Assembly (NCBI GenBank): GCA_035762665.1
Contig: DASTNZ010000004.1
Coordinates: 13,129-77,128 of the forward strand
Source of the DNA: JASLBX01 sp035762665
Lineage (GTDB): Bacteria; Actinomycetota; Actinomycetes; Jiangellales; Jiangellaceae
Direction of reading: 5' to 3'
DNA: 64,000 nucleotides
Shown piece after piece: positions 17,039 through 25,647 of this stretch; within the stretch, counting starts at the first letter, position 1, and every line of letters starts with the position of its first letter. The position numbers and the translations under genes are program-made. The notes beneath the pieces are model-generated. The model saw only the letters and a program-made list of their open reading frames with translations, had not been told where the DNA came from and made no database searches.

Positions 17039-17608
17039 TCAGATTGTGGGGTCCTCGCCGCGGTCGAGCGCATCCCACGCCGCGCGCTCGCTCGTGTTGC
17101 TCACTGGCCTGGCCGCGGCTCGCCGTTCGTACCGCACACCCATACTCGGCCACCGCGGTCCCAGCACGGCGATGGCGAGCCCGGCCGCGGCGACGGCAGC
17201 ACCGCCGGCGGCCATGACCAGCGGACCGCCGGTAGCCGCGGAGGCCCCGGCGTACTCGCTCGAGCCGGTCGGACCTTCGAGGTGCTGGAGGACGTGGCTC
17301 GAAAGTTCCAGCAGCTTGGCGAAGGTGAGGACGACGACGGCAGCGCCCGCCGCTGCGAGCACAATACCGACCACCCGCCGACCCCACCCTCGCGTAGCGT
17401 GAACCGCCACGACCGCCGCCAGGCCCAGCAACCCAACGGCCCGCCCCAACGGAAGCAGGTCGCCTCCGGCCACCGCCACCTCGGTGACTGCGAGGTCCGC
17501 GCGCTGCGCCGTGCCCCAGGACATGCCGGATCCGACCAAGCACAGCACAGCACCCACCAGCAGCACACCCAGCACCACGAGGTAGGCGACGGTCCCGCGC
17601 CGTTCCAT
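17039..17608 (-). CDS. Trp biosynthesis-associated membrane protein (TIGR02234-like)
   Basis: The 189-residue protein has about four membrane helices (near VAYLVVLGVLLVGAVLCLVGSG, LLGLAAVVAVHA, VVGIVLAAAGAAVVVLTFA and LVMAAGGAAVAAAGLAIAVLG) and a basic cytoplasmic tail. It matches the actinobacterial family found beside trpE/trpC. I start it at ATG 17608, which overlaps the trpE stop by 1 bp (TGATG), rather than at the in-frame start 22 codons upstream. Its role is unknown; the coupling suggests a job linked to aromatic amino acids. The 96 bp to the next gene hold a small hairpin (CCTGG...CCAGG) that may reduce read-through. Confidence 0.85.
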   Translation of the reverse strand: MERRGTVAYLVVLGVLLVGAVLCLVGSGMSWGTAQRADLAVTEVAVAGGDLLPLGRAVGLLGLAAVVAVHATRGWGRRVVGIVLAAAGAAVVVLTFAKLLELSSHVLQHLEGPTGSSEYAGASAATGGPLVMAAGGAAVAAAGLAIAVLGPRWPSMGVRYERRAAARPVSNTSERAAWDALDRGEDPTI

Positions 17609-19125
17609 CAGACCGGTCGCATCGATTCGGCGACAGCGATCGCTCGCAACACGGCGGCGGCCTTGTTGCGGCATTCGGAGTTCTCGGACGCAGGGTCAGA
17701 GTCGGCGACGATCCCGGCGCCGGCCTGCACGTACGCTCGCCCGTCACGCACCACGGCGGTCCGGATCGCGATGGCGACATCGAGATCACCGGCGAAGTCC
17801 AGGTATCCGACCACGCCTCCGTACACGGCCCGGCGGGTCGGCTCGAGCTCCTCGATGATTTCCATCGCCCGTGGCTTGGGTGCGCCGGACAGAGTGCCGG
17901 CCGGGAAGCAAGCTGCGAGCACGTCCAGTGATGTCCTCTCCGGCGCGATCCGCCCGATAACGGTGGACTCGATGTGCATGACATGGCTGTACCGGCGCAC
18001 GCTCATGAAATCCACGACCTCGACCGTGCCAGGTGCGCACACCCGGCCAAGGTCGTTCCGGGACAGGTCGACCAACATCAGATGCTCGGCGCGCTCCTTG
18101 GGGTCGGCGAGCAACTCGGTGGCCAGCGCCGCGTCCACCTCCGGTGTATCGCCCCGGCCGCGGCTTCCCGCGATCGGGTGGGTCATCGCCCGGTCGCCGT
18201 TCACCTTGACCAGAGCCTCCGGACTCGATCCCACGATGTCGAATGCGCCGTGGCCGTCACCATCCGGTCCGGGCATTCGAACCAGGTACATGTACGGGCT
18301 CGGATTCTCACGGCGTAGGACCCGGTAGATGTCCAAGGCATCGGCCCGGCTCGGAACCTCGAATCGCTGCGCGACGACGACCTGGAACGCCTCACCGGCC
18401 CGGATCTCCTCCTTGGCCCGCTCGACGGCGGCCAGGAAGGCCGGCTCCGGCGTGTTGCTGGCGAACACCGGCTCGGCACCAGGGTCGTAACCAGCAACCG
18501 AGGACGGCGTCGGCTCAGCCAACTGTGCTGTCATCCGGTCCAGTCGGCGGACGGCGTCCGCCCACGCCTCGTCGACCCGCTCGTCGGTGTCGTCCCAGTT
18601 GATGGCGTTGGCGACCAGCAGGATCGTTCCGTCGTCGTGGTCCAGGACGGCCAGATCGGTGGCCAGCATGAACGCCATCTCCGGAAGGCCGAGGTCGTCG
18701 GTGGCGAGTTCTGGAAGTCGCTCCAGCCTTCGCACCGCGTCGTACGACACGAAACCGACCAGCCCGCCGGTCAGTGGGGGGAGGTCCGGCATTCGCGGGG
18801 TGTGCAGGCCCGCCAGCGTCCCGGCGACGGCGTCCCAAAGGCCGACGCCGGACGGCATGCCTACCGGCGGTGTGCCGTGCCAGATGGCGCGCCCATCACG
18901 CTCGCTGAGCACCGCCGCGGAGTGCGCGCCGATGAACGAGTAGCGTGACCAGATCCCGCCGTGCTCGGCGGACTCGAGGAGGAACGTGCCTGGCCGGTTG
19001 GCGGCCACCTTCTGGTACACGCCCACCGGCGTCTCGCCGTCGGCCAGCAGCCGCCGAGTCAGTGGAATGACCCGCCGGTCCTTGGCCAACACCCTGAAAG
19101 TGTCCAGGTCTGGGCTCGTCGTCAC
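17608..19125 (-). CDS. trpE: Anthranilate synthase component I
   Basis: TrpE converts chorismate and ammonia to anthranilate. The 505-residue protein has the N-terminal feedback domain (LLESAEHGGIWSRYSFIG) and the chorismate-binding domain with PSPYMYLVRMPG, HPIAGSRGRGDTPEVD and CFPAGTLSGAPKPRAMEIIE. Start GTG 19125 gives a GTGA overlap with hisI and is preceded by AAGGGGA; longer versions would lie inside hisI. The glutaminase partner TrpG is not in this window. No trp leader peptide precedes it, since the coding sequence of hisI runs into its start. Confidence 0.96.
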   Translation of the reverse strand: MTTSPDLDTFRVLAKDRRVIPLTRRLLADGETPVGVYQKVAANRPGTFLLESAEHGGIWSRYSFIGAHSAAVLSERDGRAIWHGTPPVGMPSGVGLWDAVAGTLAGLHTPRMPDLPPLTGGLVGFVSYDAVRRLERLPELATDDLGLPEMAFMLATDLAVLDHDDGTILLVANAINWDDTDERVDEAWADAVRRLDRMTAQLAEPTPSSVAGYDPGAEPVFASNTPEPAFLAAVERAKEEIRAGEAFQVVVAQRFEVPSRADALDIYRVLRRENPSPYMYLVRMPGPDGDGHGAFDIVGSSPEALVKVNGDRAMTHPIAGSRGRGDTPEVDAALATELLADPKERAEHLMLVDLSRNDLGRVCAPGTVEVVDFMSVRRYSHVMHIESTVIGRIAPERTSLDVLAACFPAGTLSGAPKPRAMEIIEELEPTRRAVYGGVVGYLDFAGDLDVAIAIRTAVVRDGRAYVQAGAGIVADSDPASENSECRNKAAAVLRAIAVAESMRPV

Positions 19126-19481
19126 GATGACATCCCCTTGGCCGCGGGAAGCAGCCCGTCGTCGAAGCAGGTCCTTGTTCCGGTGTGGCACGCCGGGCCT
19201 TCCTGGTCGACCTTGACCAGCACGGCGTCGCCGTCGCAGTCCAACCGCACCTCGCATACCCACTGGCGATGGCCCGACGTCTCGCCCTTGACCCAGTATT
19301 CCCGGCGGCTGCGGCTCCAGTAGGTGGCTCGCCCGGTCGTCAGCGTGCGATGTAGCGCCTCATCGTCCATCCAGCCGAGCATGAGCACCTCCCCGGTGTC
19401 GTACTGCTGGACGATAGCGGCCACCAAACCATGCTGATCGCGCTTGAGTCGGGCCGCGAGGGCCGGATCCAGGCCAGGCAT
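19122..19481 (-). CDS. hisI: Phosphoribosyl-AMP cyclohydrolase
   Basis: HisI opens the purine ring of phosphoribosyl-AMP, step 3 of histidine synthesis. The 119-residue protein has the core VLMLGWMDDEAL, the substrate segment YWSRSRREYWVKGETSGH and metal ligands in LDCDGDAVLVKVDQEGPACHTG. It is the stand-alone type with no HisE fusion. It is the first gene of the hisI-trpE unit, with a divergent lipoprotein gene 90 bp away. The link may help balance PRPP-using pathways. Confidence 0.95.
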   Translation of the reverse strand: MPGLDPALAARLKRDQHGLVAAIVQQYDTGEVLMLGWMDDEALHRTLTTGRATYWSRSRREYWVKGETSGHRQWVCEVRLDCDGDAVLVKVDQEGPACHTGTRTCFDDGLLPAAKGMSS

Positions 19482-19571
19482 GGGCGCTATTCTGCCCGTC
19501 CGGCTTCACGCGACCGCTGCCGACATGGTTGAGTACCTGCCGGTGATCGATGACGACCAAGGAGATACCGC

Positions 19572-20063
19572 GTGAACGCCATGCGGCGGCTGCGGGCCGC
19601 CCCGTCATGCGCAGCGGTCATAGTTGCGCTAGGACTAATGGTCGCCGGCTGTTCGGAGGAGCCGAAGCGTGACGCCGAGACGGGCGAACTGGTCGAGGCA
19701 ACCGACGTGAACGTGTTCGATCTGCGGGTCGGTGATTGTCTGGACGGGTTCACTGACAACAGCCAGGTCAGCACGATACGAGCCATCCCCTGCGCCGAAG
19801 AGCACACAGACGAGATCATGGCGGCCGTCGAACTGTCCGACGACGAGTATCCGGGCGCCGTGGCCATCCAGGATTACGCCGACGAAACGTGCTACGCGGA
19901 GTTCGAACAATTCGTCGGACGGCCGTGGAACGATTCACAACTCGACTACGGCTTCCTCGCGCCTACCGAGGACTCCTGGGCGGAAGGCGACCGCCAGATC
20001 CTTTGCACGGTCGGAGACCCGAACATGGCGGTTACGGGGACACTTCGTAACGCCAACCGCTGA
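19572..20063 (+). CDS. Lipoprotein with septum-formation-like domain
   Basis: The 163-residue protein starts with GTG 19572 behind an AAGGAG box. It has a signal sequence with lipobox VAGC (Cys27), then an acidic linker and a domain with conserved Cys: NVFDLRVGDCLDGF, IRAIPCAEEHTDEIM, DETCYAEFEQFVGR and ILCTVGDP. This spacing is that of the septum formation-related extracellular domain common in actinobacterial lipoproteins. Four cysteines after the lipobox could form two disulfides. Function is unknown; it probably sits on the outer face of the membrane. It is divergent from hisI and converges on the ABC exporter. Confidence 0.8.
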   Translation: MNAMRRLRAAPSCAAVIVALGLMVAGCSEEPKRDAETGELVEATDVNVFDLRVGDCLDGFTDNSQVSTIRAIPCAEEHTDEIMAAVELSDDEYPGAVAIQDYADETCYAEFEQFVGRPWNDSQLDYGFLAPTEDSWAEGDRQILCTVGDPNMAVTGTLRNANR

Positions 20064-20076
20064 AATCGCTCCCCAC

Positions 20077-21870
20077 CTACGAGGCGAGGCGGGACTGGTT
20101 GACCCAGGCGGCATGCAGGCGGCCGTAGACGCCACCCTCGCCGACAAGGGTGCGGTGCGGCCCGCGCTGTACCAGCCGGCCATCGTCGAAAACGAAAACC
20201 TCGTCGGCCGCCTCCGCCGTGGACAGCCGATGCGCGACGGTCACGGCCGTCCGTCCCCTCGTGATTCCTTCCAGCGCTCTGGCCAGCCGGACTTCGGTAG
20301 CCGGGTCGACGGCGGAGGTCGCCTCGTCCAGTACAAGCAGATCCGGATCGGCCAGGTAAGCGCGCGCGAGGGCAACTAGCTGCCGCTCCCCGGCGGAAAG
20401 CGACTCTCCACGCTGGCCGACCGGCGTGTCCAGGCCCGCCGGGAGGCCGTCGAGCCAGTCGGCCAGGCCGAGTTCGGTAAGTGCGAGTCTCACACCGTTG
20501 TCCGACGCGCCCGGGCGGCCGTACCGGACGTTCGCGCTAAGGGTGTCGTCGAACAGGAACCCCTCCTGAGGCACCATCACAACCCGGTCGCGCAATGAGT
20601 CGAACCGGATGTCACGCAGGTCGACACCGTCGATCAACACCCGGCCGGTGGAAGGGTCCATCAAGCGGGTGAGCAGCTTGGCGAACGTCGTCTTGCCCGA
20701 ACCGGTCTCCCCGACCACGGCGATCCGCGACCTCGGCGGAATATCGACCGTCAGGTCGTGCAGGACGGTCGGGCCACCAGGGTACGCGTACGACACCTGC
20801 TCGAATCGCACGTCGATCGGCCCCCGCAGCAGTGCCACGCCCTGCGAGCCAGGGTCGGCGACGTCGGCGGGGGTATCCAACACTCCGAGTACCCGGCGCC
20901 AGCCGGCGACGGCGTTCTGGGCCTCGTTGAGGACTTCGGTCCCCACCTGCACCGGGCCGACGAAAAGCGTCACGAGGAACAGGAAGGCCAGCAGCTTGCC
21001 GAGCGTGATGTCGCCGGCCACCCCGAGCAACACGCCGACCACCACGACCGCCGCATTAGCGATGGCGGCGATCACCTCGCCGGTGGAGAAGGTGAGTGCG
21101 ACCAGCCGCTGCGCCCGGACGGCCGCGACCCGGTGGTTCTCGACCGCCTCGTCGATGCGGTCCTGGGTGCGCTTCTCGATGGCGTACGCCCGCACCACCT
21201 GGGCGCCCACGACGGATTCGGAGATCGCGCCAAGCATGATCCCCACCCGCTCGCGCACCACGCTGTATGCCGCGGAGACGATCCGCTGGAAGTGGCGGAG
21301 CAACAGGAAAAGCGGCAGGAAGCAGACCCAGACCAGCAGGGTCAGCTGCCATGAGTACACCGCCATGATGACCGTCGCGACGATCAGCTGGCCGACGCTG
21401 ACGATCATCAAGATGCCCCCCCACTGCACGAACTGCGACAGCGTGTCGACGTCCGTCGTCACGCGAGCGACCAGCGAGCCTCGCCGCTCGGTGTTCTGAG
21501 TCAGCACCGACAGATCGTGCACATGCCGGAACGCCTTCGTCCGCAAGGAGGCGAGCCCGGCCTCGCTGGCCCGGAACAGCCGGACGTTCATGAGGTAGGC
21601 GGACCACGCCGTGGCGATGATTGTGCCGAGGGCGACCAGGCACATCCAGCGGACGAAGCCGAGATCGACACCGGCTGCTCCGGTCAGCCCGCGGTCGATG
21701 GTCTGCTGTACGGCGATAGGTACGACGACGCGGCCGGCTGTTGCGACGAGCGCCAGACCGAGGGTCACCCCCAGGCCCTGCTTGATCTCAGGCGAGAGAG
21801 CAAGGCCGCGGCGGATCGTACGCCAGGAGCCACCGGAGCGGCCGTCACCGACCGTGGACGCGACGCTCAT
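20077..21870 (-). CDS. ABC exporter half-transporter, catalytic subunit
   Basis: The 597-residue protein has six membrane helices and a C-terminal nucleotide-binding domain. It carries Walker A VGETGSGKTTFAKLL, signature LSAGERQLVALARA, Walker B with the catalytic Glu (LLVLDEATSAVD) and the switch histidine (VAHRLSTAEAADE). All ATPase residues are intact. The start overlaps the stop of the partner gene by 4 bp, so the two form a heterodimer like BmrCD or TM287/288. Likely a lipid or drug exporter; the substrate cannot be told. The gene converges on the lipoprotein at 19572 with a 13-bp gap. Confidence 0.93.
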   Translation of the reverse strand: MSVASTVGDGRSGGSWRTIRRGLALSPEIKQGLGVTLGLALVATAGRVVVPIAVQQTIDRGLTGAAGVDLGFVRWMCLVALGTIIATAWSAYLMNVRLFRASEAGLASLRTKAFRHVHDLSVLTQNTERRGSLVARVTTDVDTLSQFVQWGGILMIVSVGQLIVATVIMAVYSWQLTLLVWVCFLPLFLLLRHFQRIVSAAYSVVRERVGIMLGAISESVVGAQVVRAYAIEKRTQDRIDEAVENHRVAAVRAQRLVALTFSTGEVIAAIANAAVVVVGVLLGVAGDITLGKLLAFLFLVTLFVGPVQVGTEVLNEAQNAVAGWRRVLGVLDTPADVADPGSQGVALLRGPIDVRFEQVSYAYPGGPTVLHDLTVDIPPRSRIAVVGETGSGKTTFAKLLTRLMDPSTGRVLIDGVDLRDIRFDSLRDRVVMVPQEGFLFDDTLSANVRYGRPGASDNGVRLALTELGLADWLDGLPAGLDTPVGQRGESLSAGERQLVALARAYLADPDLLVLDEATSAVDPATEVRLARALEGITRGRTAVTVAHRLSTAEAADEVFVFDDGRLVQRGPHRTLVGEGGVYGRLHAAWVNQSRLAS

Positions 21871-23681
21871 GTTGCGAACTCCTCGTCCTCAGCGAGGGCG
21901 GCCCGCTCGGCTGCGTCGCGTTCATACGCGGTCAGGAGGTTGAGGTAACCCGGTGAGCTGGCGAGCAGTTCGTCATGCGTGCCGCGCGCGATGACGCGAC
22001 CGCTCTCGACATAAACGACCTCGTCCGCCAGCGCGATCGTCGCCCGCCGGTAGGCCACCACGACGACGGTCGAGGGCAGCGCGGTGTCGCGGAGACCGGC
22101 GAGGATCCGCTGCTCGACCTCAGGGTCTACTGCGCTCGTCGCGTCGTCGAGGACAAGCAGCCGGGGCCGGCCGACAAGCGCCCGGGCCAGGGCGAGGCGT
22201 TGCCGTTGGCCGCCGGACAGGCTCGTCCCACGCTCGCCCACCACGGACTCCAGCCCGTCCGGCAGGGCAGCGACGAATCCGTCCGCCTGCGCCAAACGCA
22301 GCGCGGCCCAGACGTCGTCATCGCTGATCTCCCGGCCCAGTGTCACGTTGTCGCGCACGGAGTCCTCGAAGATGAACGCTTGCTGGAAGACCAGCGCGGC
22401 ATTGTCCGCAAGTACGCCGGGCGCAAGGTCGCGGGCATCGGTGCCGTCGACGACGATCGCACCGGTTCGCGGATCGACCAGCCGGATCAGGAGGCTGGCC
22501 AACGTCGACTTTCCCGAACCGGTGGGGCCGGTCACCGCAACGGTCTGCCCGGGTGCGACATCGATGGTGATATCACTCAGCGTGTCGCGTGCACCGTCGT
22601 AGGCGTACGACACCCGGTGCACGCGTAGATCGGAGGGCTCATCGGTCTTCGAAGGGTGCGCTTGTCCGAAGGGAAGAGCACCGGTGGCATCGAGCACGGC
22701 ATCGACACGGCGCAGCCCGACGACGGCCCGCGGCAGTTCGCCGAGCACCCAACCGATCGCCCGAATCGGGAAAGCCACAATCGTCAGCAGGTACGCGATC
22801 TGCACGAGCGTGCCGGGTTCGAGCAGGCCCGCGTCGATCCGCGCAACGCCGACCACCAACACGGCCAGTACACCAAGGTTGGGCATCGCCTCGAGGATCG
22901 GGTCGAATGCGCCCCGAACGCGGCCGACGCGGACGTTGGCCTCCCGAAGCCGGTCGGCCACCTCGGCGAATCGCTCCGTCTCGTCGGCCTCCCGGCCGAG
23001 AGCTTTGACCACGAGCGCGCCGTCGAACGACTCGTGCGCCACCGCCGACACCTCTGCGCGTAACGCCTGAGCACGCGTCGCCAGCGGAGAAATCCGTCGC
23101 TGGTACACGACATTGATCAGCAGGGTGGCCGGGAACACCAGCAGTCCGATCGCGGCCAGCACAGGGTCGGCAAGCAGCATGGACACGACCGCGACGACCA
23201 GCATCACAAGAACACCGACCGCCATCGGCAGCGGCGCCATCGGCCACCAGCTGGCTTCGACGTCGGCATTGGCGTTCGACAGCAACCGCCCGGTGGGGTG
23301 TTTGTGGTGCCAGGACAGCGGCAGCTTGAGGTACTGCCTGGTCACCTTCCGTCGGTAGCGGGCCTGGAGCTGCTGCATCCACAACCCGGCGTAATATCGC
23401 CGGACGGCGATGCCGGCTGCCTTGACGGTGCCCACGCCGACGATCGCCACGGTGGCGGCCACCAGAGCACCGGTGGCCGCGCGTCCCTCCTGGAACGCGG
23501 GCACGATGACCCGGTCGGTGACCTGCCCGATGACGATCGACGTGAAGACGGTTGCGGCGCCGAAAACCGCGCTACCGAGGATGGCGATGGTGAAGACCAA
23601 CGGCTCGTGGCGGATGCCGCGACCGAGCAGGGCGAAACCTTCGCGAAGCGTCACCCTGTCAGCCCTTTGCGTCACCATCAT
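21867..23681 (-). CDS. ABC exporter half-transporter, degenerate-site subunit
   Basis: The 604-residue partner has the same six-helix plus ATPase layout with Walker A VTGPTGSGKSTLASLL and signature LSGGQRQRLALARA. Its Walker B ends LLVLDDATSAVD, so the catalytic Glu is Asp. The switch histidine is replaced by Tyr (VVVAYRRATIALADE). Such asymmetry is typical of heterodimeric exporters in which one site binds but does not readily hydrolyse ATP. It is the first gene of the pair, with repeats and the psp operon end upstream. Confidence 0.93.
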   Translation of the reverse strand: MMVTQRADRVTLREGFALLGRGIRHEPLVFTIAILGSAVFGAATVFTSIVIGQVTDRVIVPAFQEGRAATGALVAATVAIVGVGTVKAAGIAVRRYYAGLWMQQLQARYRRKVTRQYLKLPLSWHHKHPTGRLLSNANADVEASWWPMAPLPMAVGVLVMLVVAVVSMLLADPVLAAIGLLVFPATLLINVVYQRRISPLATRAQALRAEVSAVAHESFDGALVVKALGREADETERFAEVADRLREANVRVGRVRGAFDPILEAMPNLGVLAVLVVGVARIDAGLLEPGTLVQIAYLLTIVAFPIRAIGWVLGELPRAVVGLRRVDAVLDATGALPFGQAHPSKTDEPSDLRVHRVSYAYDGARDTLSDITIDVAPGQTVAVTGPTGSGKSTLASLLIRLVDPRTGAIVVDGTDARDLAPGVLADNAALVFQQAFIFEDSVRDNVTLGREISDDDVWAALRLAQADGFVAALPDGLESVVGERGTSLSGGQRQRLALARALVGRPRLLVLDDATSAVDPEVEQRILAGLRDTALPSTVVVVAYRRATIALADEVVYVESGRVIARGTHDELLASSPGYLNLLTAYERDAAERAALAEDEEFAT

Positions 23682-23757
23682 TCCCTCGATTGGCCTAGAC
23701 CTGCCGCCCCGCAGCCGACGGTACCGAATCTCACCGACGGCGCTGCGCCCGTATATT

Positions 23758-23885
23758 GGTCACCTGATCGTTTACGGTCCACAATGCGAGATCGATCAGG
23801 TGACCTAACCATGCGCAGGTGCCGACCATTCCCACCTGATCGCTGCGGTCAGCCGATCAGGTGAGAAATCGACGATCAGGTGACC
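23758..23885. repeat. Cluster of five CGATCAGGTGA palindromic units
   Basis: Five copies of CGATCAGGTGA(CC) or its complement occur at 23758-23770 (-), 23793-23805 (+), 23833-23842 (-), 23854-23864 (+) and 23873-23885 (+). Copies 1/2 form a perfect 13-bp hairpin with a 22-bp loop, and 3/4 a 10-bp hairpin. The cluster fills the gap between the end of the psp operon and the start of the ABC exporter genes. It may be a REP-like terminator region or a multi-site operator of the exporter. No such units occur elsewhere in the window that I can see. Confidence 0.8.
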
Positions 23886-23891
23886 AACGCG

Positions 23892-24458
23892 TCAGAGGCC
23901 TGGCGCACCCCACACGGGGAACCACCGGCTGAGGTCGGGCTCGATCTTGAGATCCTCGTCCAACATCGCCTTGACTTGCAGCTCGAGTGCGCTGTCGCGT
24001 CTCTGCGCGGCTCCCGGCACAGGCGCGAACGGGTAGAACGTACCCCGCTTGTACAGGTAGACCAGCGCCACTGGCTTGCCGTCCGCGGTCCGGAAGCCGA
24101 TCGTCGAGCACAGCAGCGATGGCCCGAAGCCCTCACCCTCGAGCGAGGAGTTGACCGCATGCAGGTCGGTAACGAGCGCGGGCACGTCAGCAGTGTCGCG
24201 TCGGATCACCAGCCAGGTGTACCCGTAGCCGTCGCGCACCTCGTCCGGCTCCGAGCCACCGAGCAGCGCAGTGACCTCCTCCTTCAGGCGAGCGAAGGGG
24301 CCACCTTCCATGTCGCGGAAGCACACGGCGCCGGCGCCGGTTGGCCGGATCTCCGCCGCCGACTCGAGTGTCAGGGCCGCCGCAGGCACCGAGAACAGCG
24401 CGTCCAGATTGGGCTGCGCCGGCTTCGATCGCCCGAGAATGGCGTCGAGAAAACCCAT
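23892..24458 (-). CDS. PspA-associated protein PspAB
   Basis: The 188-residue protein starts MGFLDAILGRSKPAQPN and has the soluble alpha/beta look of the PspAB family (TGAGAVCFRDMEGGPFARL, DGYGYTWLVIRR, STIGFRTADGKPVALVYLYK). It lies 2 bp after htpX in the order pspA-pspAA-htpX-pspAB, a set known from actinobacteria and linked to envelope stress. The molecular role is unknown. ATG 24458 is the family start; longer in-frame readings lie inside htpX. Confidence 0.9.
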   Translation of the reverse strand: MGFLDAILGRSKPAQPNLDALFSVPAAALTLESAAEIRPTGAGAVCFRDMEGGPFARLKEEVTALLGGSEPDEVRDGYGYTWLVIRRDTADVPALVTDLHAVNSSLEGEGFGPSLLCSTIGFRTADGKPVALVYLYKRGTFYPFAPVPGAAQRRDSALELQVKAMLDEDLKIEPDLSRWFPVWGAPGL

Positions 24459-24460
24459 TC

Positions 24461-25354
24461 CTAGTAGCGACCCAGCTCGCGAGAGATCTTGGCGAGTTGC
24501 TCCAGCCGCTTCTCCAGCGGCGGGTGGCTCGAGAACAACGAGGCCAGGTCGACCTTGTTGGTGAACGCCGGCACGAAGAAGAACGCGTTGTACGGCTCCG
24601 CCTCCCGCAGATCCCTGGTGGGAATCTGGCTCATCTGCCCGGTGATCTTGGTGAGCGCGTTGGCGAGATGCGACGGCTGCCCGGTCAGGAAGGCGCCGGC
24701 TCGGTCCGCCGCCAGCTCCCGGTACCGCGACAGCAGCCGGGTCAGCAGGAAACTCACGGCGTACACGACGATAGAAACCAGCATGATCACAAGCAGCGCC
24801 GGGCCGCCGTCGCGGTTGCGCCCCATGCCGCCCCACAACCCCATCCGGGTCAGGAACCCGGCCAGGATGCCGACCACCGAGGCGATCGTCATCACGGTGA
24901 CGTCGCGATGCGCGACGTGAGACAGCTCATGCGCCAGCACACCTTCGAGTTCGCGCTCGTCAAGACGCTGCATGATGCCGGTGGTAGCGCACACGACGGC
25001 CCGTTTCTGGCTCCGCCCGGTGGCGAACGCGTTGGGCATCGGCGTGTCTGCAATAGCCACTCGCGGCTTGGGCATGTTCGCCTGAGCGCACAGCCGGTCG
25101 ACAATCGCGTGCAACCGCGGCGCTTCCTCAGGTGTGACCTCCCGAGCCCGCATGGCGCGCATTGCCATGGTGTCGGAGAAGTACCACTGTGCCCAGAACA
25201 ATCCCAGCCCGATGACGATACCGAGCCACCATCCGCCTGTCGTATAGGTCGCAATCGCCCACATCAGGAGGACGAACAGCCCGGCCAGCAGAAGCATGGT
25301 CAGCGCCATGCGGGCCGTCAGCCCCCGGTCGGGTGCGAAACGCGTCCGCGCCAT
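24461..25354 (-). CDS. htpX: Zinc metalloprotease HtpX
   Basis: This 297-residue M48B protease has two N-terminal membrane helices (about 15-37 and 42-58) and the zinc site HELSH at 142-146 (VLAHELSHVAHRD), followed by two more hydrophobic segments and the third-ligand region ELAADRAGA. HtpX cleaves misfolded membrane proteins from the cytoplasmic side. It is embedded between pspAA and pspAB, each 2 bp away, which places it in the membrane-stress response. Confidence 0.95.
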   Translation of the reverse strand: MARTRFAPDRGLTARMALTMLLLAGLFVLLMWAIATYTTGGWWLGIVIGLGLFWAQWYFSDTMAMRAMRAREVTPEEAPRLHAIVDRLCAQANMPKPRVAIADTPMPNAFATGRSQKRAVVCATTGIMQRLDERELEGVLAHELSHVAHRDVTVMTIASVVGILAGFLTRMGLWGGMGRNRDGGPALLVIMLVSIVVYAVSFLLTRLLSRYRELAADRAGAFLTGQPSHLANALTKITGQMSQIPTRDLREAEPYNAFFFVPAFTNKVDLASLFSSHPPLEKRLEQLAKISRELGRY

Positions 25355-25356
25355 GG

Positions 25357-25647
25357 TCAGCTGGTCCTGCTCTCGGGAATCAGGCCGTCGTCCGTGAGCA
25401 TCGCCCGCACCTCATCGACGTGCGCCTCGGCGTACGGCAGGACGACGTCGCTGTCGACCAGCTCTTCGTCCGGCACCGGCGTGCCAGTGGCCCGCACCGC
25501 GTCCAATAGCGCCACGAGCGCGGCCCGGAACTTCTCGTCATCGCCCGAGTCGATGGCCTTTCCCAGCTGATCGTCGAAGCGGTTGAGCTCGTCGAGTGCG
25601 CTGTCATCGAGTCGCAGCTGACCCTCCCCCATGATGCGGACGATCAC
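25357..25647 (-). CDS. PspA-associated protein PspAA
   Basis: A 96-residue, mostly acidic soluble protein (VIVRIMGEGQLRLDDSALDE; then VVLPYAEAHVDEVRAMLTDDG). It matches the small PspAA family that always follows pspA in actinobacteria. GTG 25647 overlaps the pspA stop by 4 bp. Its molecular function is unknown; it probably modulates PspA. Confidence 0.88.
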   Translation of the reverse strand: MIVRIMGEGQLRLDDSALDELNRFDDQLGKAIDSGDDEKFRAALVALLDAVRATGTPVPDEELVDSDVVLPYAEAHVDEVRAMLTDDGLIPESRTS

